Shown here in pieces: positions 1-10,429 of a stretch of 64,000 nucleotides of DNA. The position numbers and the translations under genes are program-made. The notes under the pieces are model-generated. The model was not told where the DNA came from. It made no database searches and saw nothing but the letters and a program-made list of their open reading frames with translations. The stretch lies in assembly GCF_027887165.1 (NCBI RefSeq), contig NC_077229.1, positions 209,385,338-209,449,337 on the forward strand, written 5' to 3'. Origin of the DNA: Monodelphis domestica. Taxonomy: Eukaryota; Chordata; Mammalia; Didelphimorphia; Didelphidae. Each line of letters begins with the position of its first letter. Position 1 is the first letter of the stretch.

Positions 1-495
1 GCTCCCCCTTACCTCTCAGGTAAAATCCTCTGTATAGCATTCAAAGTCCTTCATAACTAACACATAATCCCAAAGGCCCAGGCTTCTAACATCCTCCCCC
101 CAATGTATTGTAATATCTAGTATCCTCCTTGCTGTTTTTAAAACAAGACACCTCGCCTCCCTACTTGGCATTTTCATTGCATGCCCCCCCATATCTGGAA
201 TGCACCTTCATCTTCACCTCTTGGTTTTTCTTGCTTCTTTTAAGTCCTGGTTAAAATTTCACCTTCTACAAGAAGCTTTTCTTGATCTCTTCTTAATTCT
301 AGTGTCTTCTCTTTGATTATTTCCAATTTATCCTGTATATAGTTTGTTTATACATAGTTGTTTAGATGTTGCCTTCTCCCTTAGACTATGAGTTTCTTGT
401 CATCAGGAATCATTTTTTGTCCCTACTTATATCTCCAGTATTAAGCACTTAGCACACAGTTGGTGCTTAGTAAATACTTATTGACTGACTGTCTA
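1..495 (+). repeat. L2 LINE 3' end
   Basis: This is a diverged 3' segment of an L2-type LINE in sense orientation. The order of phrases matches the family tail: a bootstrap of pyrimidine-rich 3' coding sequence, then 'agactatgag', 'ccagtattaagcacttagca' and the closing 'aatacttattgactgactg'. No reading frame survives. It is cut by the window edge, so its 5' extent is unknown. Confidence 0.7.
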
Positions 496-518
496 AGATC
501 CATCTACCAGTGGATAAG

Positions 519-746
519 CTCTATAGCAGTGATGACAAACCTTTTAGAGAGGCAAGTGATGTGAAAAATGTCCTCGGGTGCACATAAAGAGGGGGAGGGG
601 AGCAGCCCGACCCCACATCCCTCTGGCTTTCCAGTAACAAACTCTGGCAAACTCTGTGTTGGGGCAATGGCACACATGCCCACAGGGAAGGCTCTGAGCG
701 CCCTCTTGGGCACACATGCCACAGATTCATCACCATGGCTCTATAG
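519..746. mobile_element. Short non-autonomous hAT-type DNA transposon
   Basis: A GC-richer 212-bp block (527-738) is bounded by a perfect 8-bp direct repeat, ctctatag, at 519-526 and 739-746. Eight bases is the target duplication length of hAT transposons. The left end begins cagtgatgacaaacct, and the right end read in reverse contains tgatgaatct, an imperfect inverted repeat. The interior has 'ggcacacatgcc' and 'gggcacacatgcc', like marsupial hAT MITEs I recall. There is no transposase, and the small ORFs here are chance products of the GC-rich repeat. Confidence 0.75.
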
Positions 747-1344
747 GTTGTCTTCCCAATAGTGTACCATAATCTGGAATACAGGCTTCCTTTGTCCACT
801 TGACCTTTCCTTGGTAAATTAGTTAGAGCAAACTCTTTTTAGAGATTGTGAGCTTTTGCAATGTTCTGGGGTTAACATTCAAATTAGTACAATTTTATCT
901 ACAAACTGTAGCTTTTGGATCATCCTACCATCTGCAGGGAATCCCTTCAAATTAGGCTCTGTTCTGGGCCTCCTCCATGATTGTAGGTGAAATTTTTGGT
1001 GAGTATATATCTTGTTATTTTATGTCTTATATGATATTAATGATCAGAAGGTCATCAAACAAACTTCCCTCTCTTGTTAAATCTCTTAAACTATATTGCA
1101 TGAAAAGACACAGACAAGGGAAGTACCTTGTCAAAAGTCTTTGAGGAGGTGTTTAATTTTCCAAGTTTTTGTGGTGACATTTGGAGACCCATGCCAACAA
1201 AAACCTTCTTTATCTAAAGGTGGCAATTATTTTATCTTCACCTTTCACATAGCATCATGATGCCTGAGTAAGGGAAGTCAATAATCAGGATCCTTAGCTA
1301 AATTATTTTTCTGAATTTTTTGAGATTCAGAGTTAGGATCAATA
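747..1344. other. No recognised feature
   Basis: AT-rich sequence with no long frame, no recognisable repeat and no regulatory cluster that I can support. Confidence 0.5.
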
Positions 1345-1490
1345 TCATTCAATTTAAATATTAACTATGTAGTAGTCTGTTAAACTAGGTACAGGGAATA
1401 CAAAGAAGGGAAACAATAAAATAAAAATTAAACAGTTCCTGCCCTCATGGCATTTACATTCTATTGAATGGGGGGGGATATAACATTTCA
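1345..1490 (-). repeat. L2-type LINE fragment, antisense
   Basis: The run 'ttaaactaggtacagggaat', 'acaaagaaggg', 'cagttcctgccctcatggca' and 'catttacattctattgaatg' matches the familiar reverse complement of an L2 3' region (ending '...caaggagcttacattctaatggggg'). A G-tract follows at about 1469. No coding sequence remains. Confidence 0.6.
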
Positions 1491-1865
1491 CTTATTAAAA
1501 ATAAAGTATACTCAAATGAATCTGCGATCTTATCAATGTGGGCATTTCTTCCAAAGTTATAAATTGCCTGCCCACTCTGTATAATTTGTACCTATGGGCC
1601 CTCATGAAGCCACCAAAGATAAAGGTTCATATCCAAAGTGTTGGGGTCCTTCCTCATCTTCTCTTGACATCAAGAAGAACATACTTTGCCCTTCAGTAAT
1701 CCCTTCTTCTTACCTCGTGACTAACCAACCTTCATTTTTTTGCTCATGATATATCAATGGTGGAGGATGGGAGGTGTTTAGAGGAATTATTAAAAGGGGC
1801 AAGATATTCCTTGCTAAATAGGGAAAAAGAAGACAGAAAAATTTAAATGATTTTAAAATTCTACT

Positions 1866-2040
1866 TAAGGGAAGCAGGATTTAGAACGGGAAATAACTTT
1901 AGAGGACATCTGGCTCAACATTCTCATTTTACATAAAATGAAATTGAAACCTAGATACAGTAACTTATTTGACAAAGGCCACTAAGGCATTAAATAACAG
2001 AATTAGGATTAGATAAATCTAGGAGATAGATAAGCCTATA
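1866..2040 (-). repeat. MIR-like CORE-SINE, antisense
   Basis: The segment has the layout of an antisense MIR/THER-type SINE: 'ggacatctggctcaacattc', 'tcattttacataaaatgaaa', 'taacttatttgacaaaggcc' and 'cagaattaggatt'. It is diverged and has no clear target duplication. Confidence 0.55.
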
Positions 2041-2374
2041 ACAATTAGAAGTAGAGCTCCAAAGGGGAAAAATATCACTTGTCTATAAGAACTTTAAGAG
2101 TACCTGGAAAAAAAAGAAAAGAGATAAAGAAATATAAGTAAAAATAAGATCTTTGAAATAAAGAACTGGAAATAGACTATATAGTTTAGGATGGGTAAAA
2201 GACTTCCTTGAACAAGTAACAAGACTCCCTAAAAAACAAGAACAGATCAAACAGAACTCAAAAATTTCATAACTGAACAAGAAATATTAAAACAAAATGA
2301 AAAGACTGAAAAAATAGAAAGGTAACTTATCCAATAAGAACAAGGAAAGAATTTAAGAAATGGGGAGCTTTTAA
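2041..2374. other. No recognised feature
   Basis: A-rich sequence between two repeats. Nothing supported. Confidence 0.4.
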
Positions 2375-2940
2375 AAATATTTTATTTTTTCCTTATGTAC
2401 AGATAATTCTTAACATTCATTTTTTTTAAAGTTGAGTTCCAAATTTTCTTCCTTTTTCTAACCTTCCCTTTTTTATTCCCTTTCTGCCCTCGCTCCTCCC
2501 TGATAGAGTAAGCAATCTGATATAGCTTTTATAAGTACAATCATGTAAAACATTTTTTCATATTATTCATTTTGTGGAAAAGATCTCAAACCAAAAAAGA
2601 AGAAAGAAAATGAAATAGAATATCTTTTAGTCTGCATTCAGATTCTATCAGTTCTTTCTTGGAGGGCAGATGGCATGTTTCATCATGACTCTCAGGGATT
2701 TTCTAGAATCACTGAATTACTGAGAATAATTAGGTCATTCACAGTTGTTCATCAAGAAATATTATTGTCACTGTATACGTTCTGGTTCTGCTCACTTCAT
2801 TTTGCATCCGTTTATGTTAAGTTATGTCAAACCATTCTGCTTCTATTTCTTATTGCACAATGGTATTTCATCACTATCATATAACACAACTTATTCAGCC
2901 ATTCCTCAATTGATGGACAACCCCACAAAAAATGAGGTTC
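2375..2940 (-). mobile_element. L1 3' end fragment, antisense
   Basis: Antisense L1 3' UTR and ORF2 tail. It shows the series 'ctgagaataattaggtcatt', 'ttctggttctgctcacttca', 'cacaatggtatttcatcac' and 'ttcagccattcctcaattga', and the same series recurs at 9.8, 36.3, 52.0 and 53.9 kb. It is 5' truncated and old. Confidence 0.8.
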
Positions 2941-3192
2941 CTTTTTCAAAAATAATGTAAATCATGTCACTTATTTATATGGGTATAGGATTTGAGGTTT
3001 TGGTTTTAAAATACAATTCTTACAAAAATGAATAATGTGAAATAGGTATTGAGTGATAATGCATGTATAACCCAGGGGAATTGCTTGTCAGCTCCAGAAA
3101 TGGGGAGGGAAGAGAGGAGGGAGAGAACATGAATCCTGTAACATGGAAAAATACTTAAAAAATAAATAAAATTTGAAAATAATCATGTAAAT
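2941..3192 (+). mobile_element. L1 3' terminal fragment, sense
   Basis: Sense-strand terminal part of an L1 of a different subfamily from its left neighbour. It contains 'tgcatgtataacccagggga', a purine-rich 'ggggagggaagagaggaggg', 'acatgaatcctgtaacatgg' and an A-rich end near 3180. An 11-bp direct repeat, aaatgaggttc, lies at 2930-2940 and again at 3456-3466. The insertion therefore appears to extend past this tail through the SINE to a second poly(A) near 3443-3450. Confidence 0.65.
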
Positions 3193-3345
3193 CAGGGGCA
3201 GCTAGAAGGCACAGTGGGTAGAGAGTCAGGCCTGGAGTCAAGAAGTCCTGGCTTCAGACACATCCTAGCTGTGTGATTCTAGGTAAATCTCTTAACCCCA
3301 TTTGCCTAGCCTTTGCTCTGCTGTCTTAGACAGAAAATAAGGGTT
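3193..3345 (+). repeat. MAR1-type tRNA-derived SINE
   Basis: Sense copy of the marsupial SINE: 'ggggcagctagaaggcacag', 'ggcctggagtcaagaagtcc', 'cttcagacacatcctagctg' and 'taagggttcaaa'. It is followed by an ataat/gatgat microsatellite to 3375. Confidence 0.8.
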
Positions 3346-3375
3346 CAAAATAATAATAATGATGATGATGATTTT

Positions 3376-3814
3376 AATCCATCACATTATTTCAGTGGGA
3401 TGGAAAAGGTTTTTCCTGCCATTAATAAATGATTTTTTAATTTAAAAAAAAGAAGAAATGAGGTTCTTGATAAGGAAAAATTCAGTTTAGTTTTCAAAGT
3501 ATTCAACATGGTGGGATTTCTAAACTTGGATGTTTGAGAATCACAAAACAGTAAGAGATGTCAAAAATAGATTTGGGAGTCACTTAGGAAGTAGCTGGAG
3601 GTAAAGAAGCAAGAAGTCAATAAGACACTATTTGGGTGCCCAGAACAAATGTGTATGAGGTTTGAGGGAGGGGTAGAGAGGAAGGTTTATTTAAAAGAAA
3701 CCTTGAAAGATTAACTTTAAGAGGAAGTTTGGAAAAGTTCTTCTGAGAGGATGAAATCCTGAAGTAAAAACAGAGATGGGTGTGGAATGCTGAGAAAACT
3801 GGCCTCATTAAATA
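3376..3814. other. No recognised feature apart from a possible insertion boundary
   Basis: The A-run at 3443-3450 and the direct repeat at 3456-3466 appear to end the composite insertion that begins at 2941. Nothing else is recognised. Confidence 0.4.
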
Positions 3815-4069
3815 TTATTGTTCAGTCATTTCAGTCATGTCCAACTCTTTGTTATAACATGTGGGACTTTCTTGGCAAAGGTAGTAGAGTGCTTTGCTAT
3901 TTCCTTCTCCAGTTCATTTTACAGATGAGGAAATTGAGGCAAATAAGGTTAAGTGACTTGCCCAGGACCACATATGTGGTAAGTGTCTGAGGCCATGTTT
4001 GAATTCAGGAAGATGTCTTTCTCACTCTGAGCCCAACAACCTATCCACTTCACCTCCCAGCTGCCCCCC
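3815..4069 (-). repeat. RTE-tailed SINE (RTESINE1 type), antisense
   Basis: The left end carries the RTE/BovB-like tail 'gttcagtcatttcagtcatg tccaactc'. It is followed by 'tttcttggcaaaggtagtag', 'ccttctccagttcattttac', 'gatgaggaaattgaggcaaa' and the tRNA-related head, ending 'cacctcccagctgcccc'. Sense copies occur at 42.03 and 49.83 kb. The element is near full length. Confidence 0.85.
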
Positions 4070-4410
4070 ACTAAATATGTAAATTGTTTGATAGTAAAGA
4101 ACTGATTGAATATTCCTTCAGCCAAAGTATCCAGAGTAAATCAACACCACTCCTACCACAGAGGAGATTTGCTATTGAATTACTAACTTTCTTGGAGCTT
4201 ACTCTGCTTGTGAGCTCCTTTTTGCTTGGAAAGCTTATTTCTCAGACATTGCAAGAGGACTAATGTTTTCTTCCCCCTAATCCAGCTCTTTGTGAAAGGG
4301 TGTCAGGTGAAAAATGAATTTGTTTTTAATGAAAGGCATGGTAATCCACATTTTTCCTTTGGTTGATTTGATTATTTCTCCTCTCCTAGTTATATACTCT
4401 ATACATGAGA
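4070..4410. other. No recognised feature
   Basis: Single-copy-looking sequence with no supported element. Confidence 0.4.
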
Positions 4411-4640
4411 GGTAGTGTTGCATAATAGGTGGAGTTAAGAGTTAGGAAGTTCTGGATTCAGGTCTGACTTCAAATACTTTGCTATTCTGGATAAATAATT
4501 TAATCTCTGAGCTTCTGTTGTCTCATCTGTGAAAAGGAGATAATAATTACACATACTTCACAAGGTTTTGGTGTGCACTGATATTGGGTATCTAAAAGCC
4601 CTTTGCAAAACTATATAAAACACTATAAAAAGTCAGGTGG
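4411..4640 (+). repeat. MIR/THER1 CORE-SINE
   Basis: Sense CORE-SINE. It shows 'agttctggattcaggtctga', 'aataatttaatctctgagct', 'tgtctcatctgtgaaaagga' and the tail 'agccctttgcaaaactatat aaaacactat'. Diverged. Confidence 0.7.
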
Positions 4641-6820
4641 TATTCTCCTCTGTAAATGGCATTTGATGGCTTTATATGCATTTGTAAATAAATGTGTGAG
4701 CAATGCAAAAAGGTGAACAATTCAACAGAGTTCATGATTTTTCCCATTTGCTGAGTTCCCAAATGTGATTAGAAGGGAAGCAGAGCCCACTAACTGACAC
4801 TTGAGCTCCAGGAAGCCACAAAATGCTGTAGCACAATAGATAATACTGTTGATTTTATTTAACAGTTTGATCCTTGCCGACAAACACAAAAGCAATAGAG
4901 TGGAAGGTGTTCTCCTAATAGACAAGAGTCGTGAATATTACAGTAAGTGCCCTAAAAGCCTCTCTGCTCACCACACTGTGTCCTTTCCCAATGTCTTATT
5001 TAGTTCCACAAACATAAAATAGTATGTTTTGAGTTAGATTTGAAGCTTACAACTGTTGTGTTTAAATTGCTTTTGGTAAATACAGACTCCTCTTGTCACT
5101 ACTGGTGAATAAGCTCTGGGCTGGAGAAATGTGGCGAGAAGTCATTTACATAAAAAACCCACTGTCTGTCCATTCCTATTAGAAAAAGCACTTTATGTTT
5201 TAGTGAAAATTATTTTAAAAGGGCAGATAACTTAGGGATGCAGAAAGGATAATCCACAGAGATATATACGCTGTTTGTTCACTTGGATGTCCTCGGGGCA
5301 AAAGCATCAAGGATAACAAGTATACCAAATACAAACAGACACAATCATAAAACATGACACACGTGATTAAAATATCCTTTTCAAGGGCCTTGTTCATTTC
5401 CTAATAAAAGTTGCCTTGTAGATATTAAAGGCCATAATTTCTCACACACCAGGGATGGGTTAAATCATCTTTCTTATCTTTAAACTTATCTTTCTTTGCT
5501 TTTTTGGAGTGAATCTGTGGTTTCATGGGTGCAGGAAACTCCAGGTGAGTAAAATCCCTCTATAAATGCATATTGGTATTGACTTAGTAACAAATCTTGT
5601 TTGGGACACTGAGAAGTTCAATGACTTGTTAGGATGTTTTAGAATGGGGATTTGAAACTAGATTTTTCTCACCTTGAGGCTGACTATCTTCCATGCCACA
5701 CTTGAAGACATAAAACTGGACGTACTCTCTTTTGAACTCTTGGTTAAGTGATTGAAATTCTGGAACTTCATTTAGAATTTCGAAAATCCTAGAATTTCAG
5801 ATATTGGACCTTAATCGTCACTCCTGAAATGGTAGTCCACTGGCCTATGTGGACCTTTGAAATATGAAGATATTTCTTGACTGGTTCCAGTCCATAAGAA
5901 GTCGAACATGGTGAAGCTTGGGAAAGAAGCCTTTTTCTAGAGATATATAAGTGAAAGGCTAGTACTGCATGGAACTGAATAGTAGAGGGACCGCTAGAAC
6001 AATAGTGGCAGATAGTAATGAGAGCGATTCCATCATGATCAGAGATGCCTAACAAGGTCAAACACTTGCAGAGCAATAGTTCTGGGGAATGGGATTCCTC
6101 ATAATAGATATGTGTATTGGATTCCTCTTAAAAGGAACCTCTGGATGACTTTATGAAAGCTGAAAATGACTTTCAGTGCATGAAGTGAGAGTTAGCTCTT
6201 CACACATGTGCTCTCTATACATGTGCCTCACTATCATTTTATGAAGTTTGTGCCTGCTCTCCTTATGGATATAGTGTAGCTATATTTGTGAGAGTTGAGT
6301 CTCAGGTTTGAGGGAAATGTTTTATACCATCTGTTTGTTCTTGCTATACTTCCCCAGTAAATACCTTTTCTAAAAGGTAATTAAGTATATGGTCTGATTG
6401 TTGATGGGAAGCACACCGATAAGATTTTTGTGAGTGCCTAATCCATTATCTCCTTTGATCTTCTCTATCCTTGGTTGGTTAAGAACTCTTTCCCTACTCA
6501 TAAATGTGAAAGGTATTAGCTTCTTTCTCTTCTTTTTAAAGAATTATAAATATACACACAAATTTGGAACTTTTTGTGATATTTTATCTATATGTGGATA
6601 GATATTGGTCAAAACTTAATTTCTGACTGATTTCTAATTTTCCAATAGCTGACTTTTATCATAATGGTTGACATCCTTGCTGACATTCTTCTATTATGTT
6701 GGATTGTTTCTTGTTCTTAAGGACCTAATTAGTTTCAAAATTTTAAAGCCATATTAGTTTTGAGACATACTGCTTTGTATTACATTTCAAAATTTAGTAC
6801 TAAAAGGTTCAGTTACCTTC
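4641..6820. other. Repeat-poor stretch, no gene recognised
   Basis: This is the longest stretch in the first 15 kb without an obvious interspersed repeat. A weak MIR-like patch may lie near 5610-5690 ('aatgacttgttagga'). No long frame and no paired splice sites stand out. The relative lack of repeats over about 4.65-5.6 kb makes it a candidate for conserved non-coding sequence, but I cannot test this. Confidence 0.4.
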
Positions 6821-6945
6821 CATATGTATGATCTCTCCCATTAGAATTTAAGCTCCTTTTATAGCAGAGACTTTTTCATTTTTATCTCTGATGCTTAACA
6901 CAGTGCTTTAAAAAGAGCAAATACTCTATATATTAAATGTTTAAT
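6821..6945 (+). repeat. L2 tail
   Basis: Contains 'cattagaatttaagctcctt', 'agagactttttcatttttat', 'gcttaacacagtgctt' and an ending near 'tattaaatg', the standard order of an L2 3' terminus in sense orientation. Confidence 0.65.
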
Positions 6946-7089
6946 TATCTATTTAGTCACTCTATTCTTCCTTTTTTCCTACCATTTCCCTTGATAAGAA
7001 TTTCCTTTTGTTCCTTCAGATGAGTTCTGTTGTTTTATTTTTTAATTCTATGAAGTAATTTTATGGTAGTTGACTGGTATGGCTCTGAG

Positions 7090-7610
7090 TCTATAAGTTA
7101 ATTTAGGTTATACTATCATTTTAATTTTATTGGCATGACCCAACCATGATCAAATAATTTCTCCCAAAATATTCAAGTCTATCTTTATTCAAAGAATGCT
7201 TTATAACTGTATTCATATAATTCTTATATCTATTGGTAAATGATCCCCAAATAGTTTATATGTTCTATAGTTTTGAAAGGAATTACAGTTTTTTCTTTCT
7301 TCCATTGAGATTTGTCAGTATTATAAAGAAAGAGTGATAAGTTTTAGTGAGTTTATTCTATATTCTGGTACTTAACTGGTTATTGTTTTTTGTTGAATCT
7401 CAGGGGTTCTCACAGCAAACTATCATGTTAATGTTTGCAAAATTCAATAATTATGTTTCCTTTTGCCTATGATTATTCTCTTAATTTATTTTTTGTTTTA
7501 TTATCTATAGCTAGCATTTCTAGAATTAAATAGTAGAGATAATTATGGATAGTTTTTTTTATTCCAATGTTATTGGAGCATTTCTATATCACAGAAATGC
7601 TGGTTCCTTA
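7090..7610 (-). mobile_element. Ancient L1 ORF2 fragment, antisense
   Basis: The segment aligns by eye with the antisense L1 reverse transcriptase region at 55.3-55.6 kb. For example, the stretch around 7375-7440 ('tggtacttaactggttattg ... ctcaggggttctcacagcaa') parallels 55.40-55.48 kb. It is heavily diverged and has no open frame. Confidence 0.45.
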
Positions 7611-8556
7611 CTTCAAATATACAAGGGAGTTCTGTTTATTTCTATTTTTTAATTAAGAAAAGATATTCCAAACTAACTTAACATATACTTTGGAACTTAA
7701 TAGTTTCAGTGTAAAATGGTGGTGGATTAGTGTATGTAGGATTGGGGAGAACACAATGGCAATGAAAACAATTTTGGAAACTATTGTCTGGCATTAAGAA
7801 ATCAAAAATTTCAAAGACTTGTTAATTTCAAACTACCCAGAAACCTTATACTCATATGACATGTCATGTTACTTCAAAAATGGAGACAAAAAGTGTCAGA
7901 CATGATAAGCATCTAATTACATCACAAAAGATGAAATTTATTTCACCTTAATAGAAAAGGACTGGTTCCAAATGCAATACCCATATCAAAAATCTGTTGT
8001 CCTTTTCTGCACTCACATCATTAATTAGTAGAATAAAGGTCAAAATAAATATTATATCATAAAGGATAAAGATGAGAAGACACTTGAGACAAATACAGCA
8101 CTTTAAATCTTAGCTATCTATAAAGAAGGCATTGATTGACTCAAATAATGGGAGAGTTCAGAAGGGGAATGGTCTCTACCAGTACAGGTACTAAAGGAAC
8201 TGTACTGTCATTTTTTTAAGATAAGTTTAACTAATGTAAAAATAGTCACTATGATGAAGATCTTGAAATCAATCAGAAACCAATACAATCAACAGATATT
8301 AATTTGATTGTCAAGTAGAAAAGACATAGCAAAAACCAAAGTTATCCAGAGAGAATTTGTGGTTAAAACCAAAAGAAAGATAAGCAGATCAAAGGTGAAA
8401 CATCTGCCAGCATTTCTATAGTAAACAATTCTGATAATAATAAGTAGTACATTAATTATTATAATGCTAACAAAAACTATGTAGAAGTTATCCTTTCAGC
8501 TCTGATCTTTCATTTCCCTGACCTTTTCTATGCACAAATCATATTTTAATATATTA
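7611..8556. other. No recognised feature
   Basis: A-rich sequence, possibly a decayed LINE. No motif is clear enough to name. Confidence 0.35.
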
Positions 8557-8745
8557 TAGTAATAATAGTAACTAATAACTATGTATATAACCTTTGGGTT
8601 TATGACAATTCTGTAAGGTAACTTTTATAAGTTTATTATATTCTAATTTTATATATGAAAAATTGAGTTTAAAGGTTATATGACTAGTTCAAGATCACAC
8701 AAATAGCCGTGGATTAGAACCAAGATTCTAAATTGCTTTTCAGTC
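8557..8745 (-). repeat. MIR CORE-SINE, antisense
   Basis: Antisense MIR layout: 'gtaataatagtaactaataa', 'gacaattctgtaaggtaact', 'gactagttcaagatcacaca' and 'gtggattagaaccaagattc'. Old and diverged. Confidence 0.65.
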
Positions 8746-8769
8746 TGATTATTAGCTTAGATGTTTTAT

Positions 8770-8870
8770 CCTCCTACTAGACAGTGAACTCTTTGAGGTA
8801 AATGACTATAATCTTTCATCGTTTTTACAGTATACTGCACCTACTAGGAATATAAACATTTGCTGAATTT
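8770..8870 (+). repeat. L2 tail
   Basis: Shows 'actagacagtgaactctttg aggtaaatgactataatc', 'actgcacctactagga' and 'aaacatttgctgaattttgg', the L2 3' terminal pattern. It is followed by a gatatta-rich simple stretch to about 8985. Confidence 0.6.
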
Positions 8871-9044
8871 TGGGAGGAAACATAGAAGAGATTTTAATGT
8901 TAAGCTAATTTATATTAAGAAAGATGGATGAGGTGATATTAAGGTATTATGATATTAATATATATTATGATATTAAGGAGTGAGGAAAGTATCTATTGGT
9001 TCTTAGATAACTCATCTTTTTTTTCCACAAAGTACACTACTTTG

Positions 9045-9225
9045 GAATCAGAATATTTACTTTTGAGTTAAATACTACCTCTGACACTGAATACCTATGA
9101 AATCTTAGTTAAATCAACCTCTCTGGGTACCAGTTTCCTAATCTATAAAATGAGAGAAGAGGTGGCCTAGATGACCTCTGAGGTTGCTTCCAGCTCTAGT
9201 TTTATTATCCTTTGATCCACAATCT
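9045..9225 (+). repeat. MIR/THER1 CORE-SINE
   Basis: Sense copy with 'atactacctctgacactgaa', 'tcaacctctctgggtaccag', 'tttcctaatctataaaatga' and the diagnostic 'gcctagatgacctctgaggt tgcttccagctct'. Confidence 0.75.
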
Positions 9226-9329
9226 CATATTGCACTCTTTATCCATATCAAACTCTTATTTTATTATGTTCCATAATATATTTTGAGGATGACAAATATC
9301 CTTGGACTGGTAATTATGTTCCAGATTAT

Positions 9330-10260
9330 AAACTTCTTTTATTTTTAAATAAGTTTTTATGATATTTTTTGTTTCCTATATCATCATAGTATTCCATGTA
9401 TGTCCCTTTCCCCTTCCCCTCCCAGAGTCTTCCCATATGACAACTTATATTTTTTAGAAAGAAAAAAAATGTCAGTACAACTGATCATTAAATTGAAATA
9501 GTCTGAAACCATGTGCAATGTGCCACACCTATGGTGTACTTTCACAAGAGGGTGGGTTGGGAGTATTTTCTCATATCTTTTAACTTTGAATACTGTTTGA
9601 TCTATATAATTTTTCTATATTTACTTTTCATTTAGGGAGATGACATTCTTTTCATTTATATTGTTGTAGTTATTGTGCATACTTGTTGGTTGGTTGTTTT
9701 TGTTTTTTTTTGGCTCTGTTAAATTCATTCTGCATCAATTCATATAGCTCTTTCCATGCATTTCAGGATTCATCATATACATTTCTTATCACACAGTAAT
9801 ATTCCATTATATTTATATATCACAAATTTCTTAGCCATTCCCCAATTGATGTTCATCTACTATGTTTCCAATTCTTAGCTCTCACAAAAAGAGATGCTAT
9901 AAATATTTTGGAGTATGTGAATTATTTTTTATTACTAATGGCTTCCTTGAACTTTAAGTCCAATAATGGAAGTCTCTGGTTCAAAGGGTATGGACATTTT
10001 AGTCACTTTATTTGCATAATTCCAAACTACTTTCCAAAATGGTATACTACCTCACTGCACCATTAACAACGAATTAGTGTTCCTATCTCCCCAACAACTT
10101 CCCCAACATTATTATTGCCATTTTTTAAATTTTTAAATTTTCCATTTAAATTTAAATTTTAAATTTATTATTGGTGATTTGGAGTATTTTTTATGTGGTT
10201 GTGAATTCTTTCCAGTTCTTTTGAGAACTATTTGTTCATATCTATTGGCCATTTATTGTA
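9330..10260 (-). mobile_element. Old L1 3' fragment, antisense
   Basis: Antisense L1 3' region: 'tctgcatcaattcatatagc', 'cagtaatattccattatatt', 'cttagccattccccaattga', 'aaaaagagatgctataaata' and 'ggttcaaagggtatggacat'. It has the same order as the 36.1-37.4 kb copy. An AT-only palindromic patch of aaattt units sits at about 10119-10162. Confidence 0.8.
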
Positions 10261-10269
10261 GAATAGAAC

Positions 10270-10420
10270 AGATTATAATCTTTTAGAGTTTCCTGGAGGC
10301 ACTAAAGTTGCATGACTAGTCTAGAGTCACACAGTCATTATTTGTCAGGGTCAGGCTCACAGACTTGCAAAACTTCCTGATGTCAAAGCCAGCTCTCTAT
10401 CCACTATACCAGGCAATATC
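10270..10420 (-). repeat. tRNA-derived SINE fragment, antisense
   Basis: Contains 'ctagtctagagtcacacagt', 'gtcaggctcacagacttg', 'cttcctgatgtcaaagccag' and 'ctctctatccactatacc', an antisense MAR1/RTESINE-type head. Confidence 0.6.
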
Positions 10421-10429
10421 TATGTTAGC

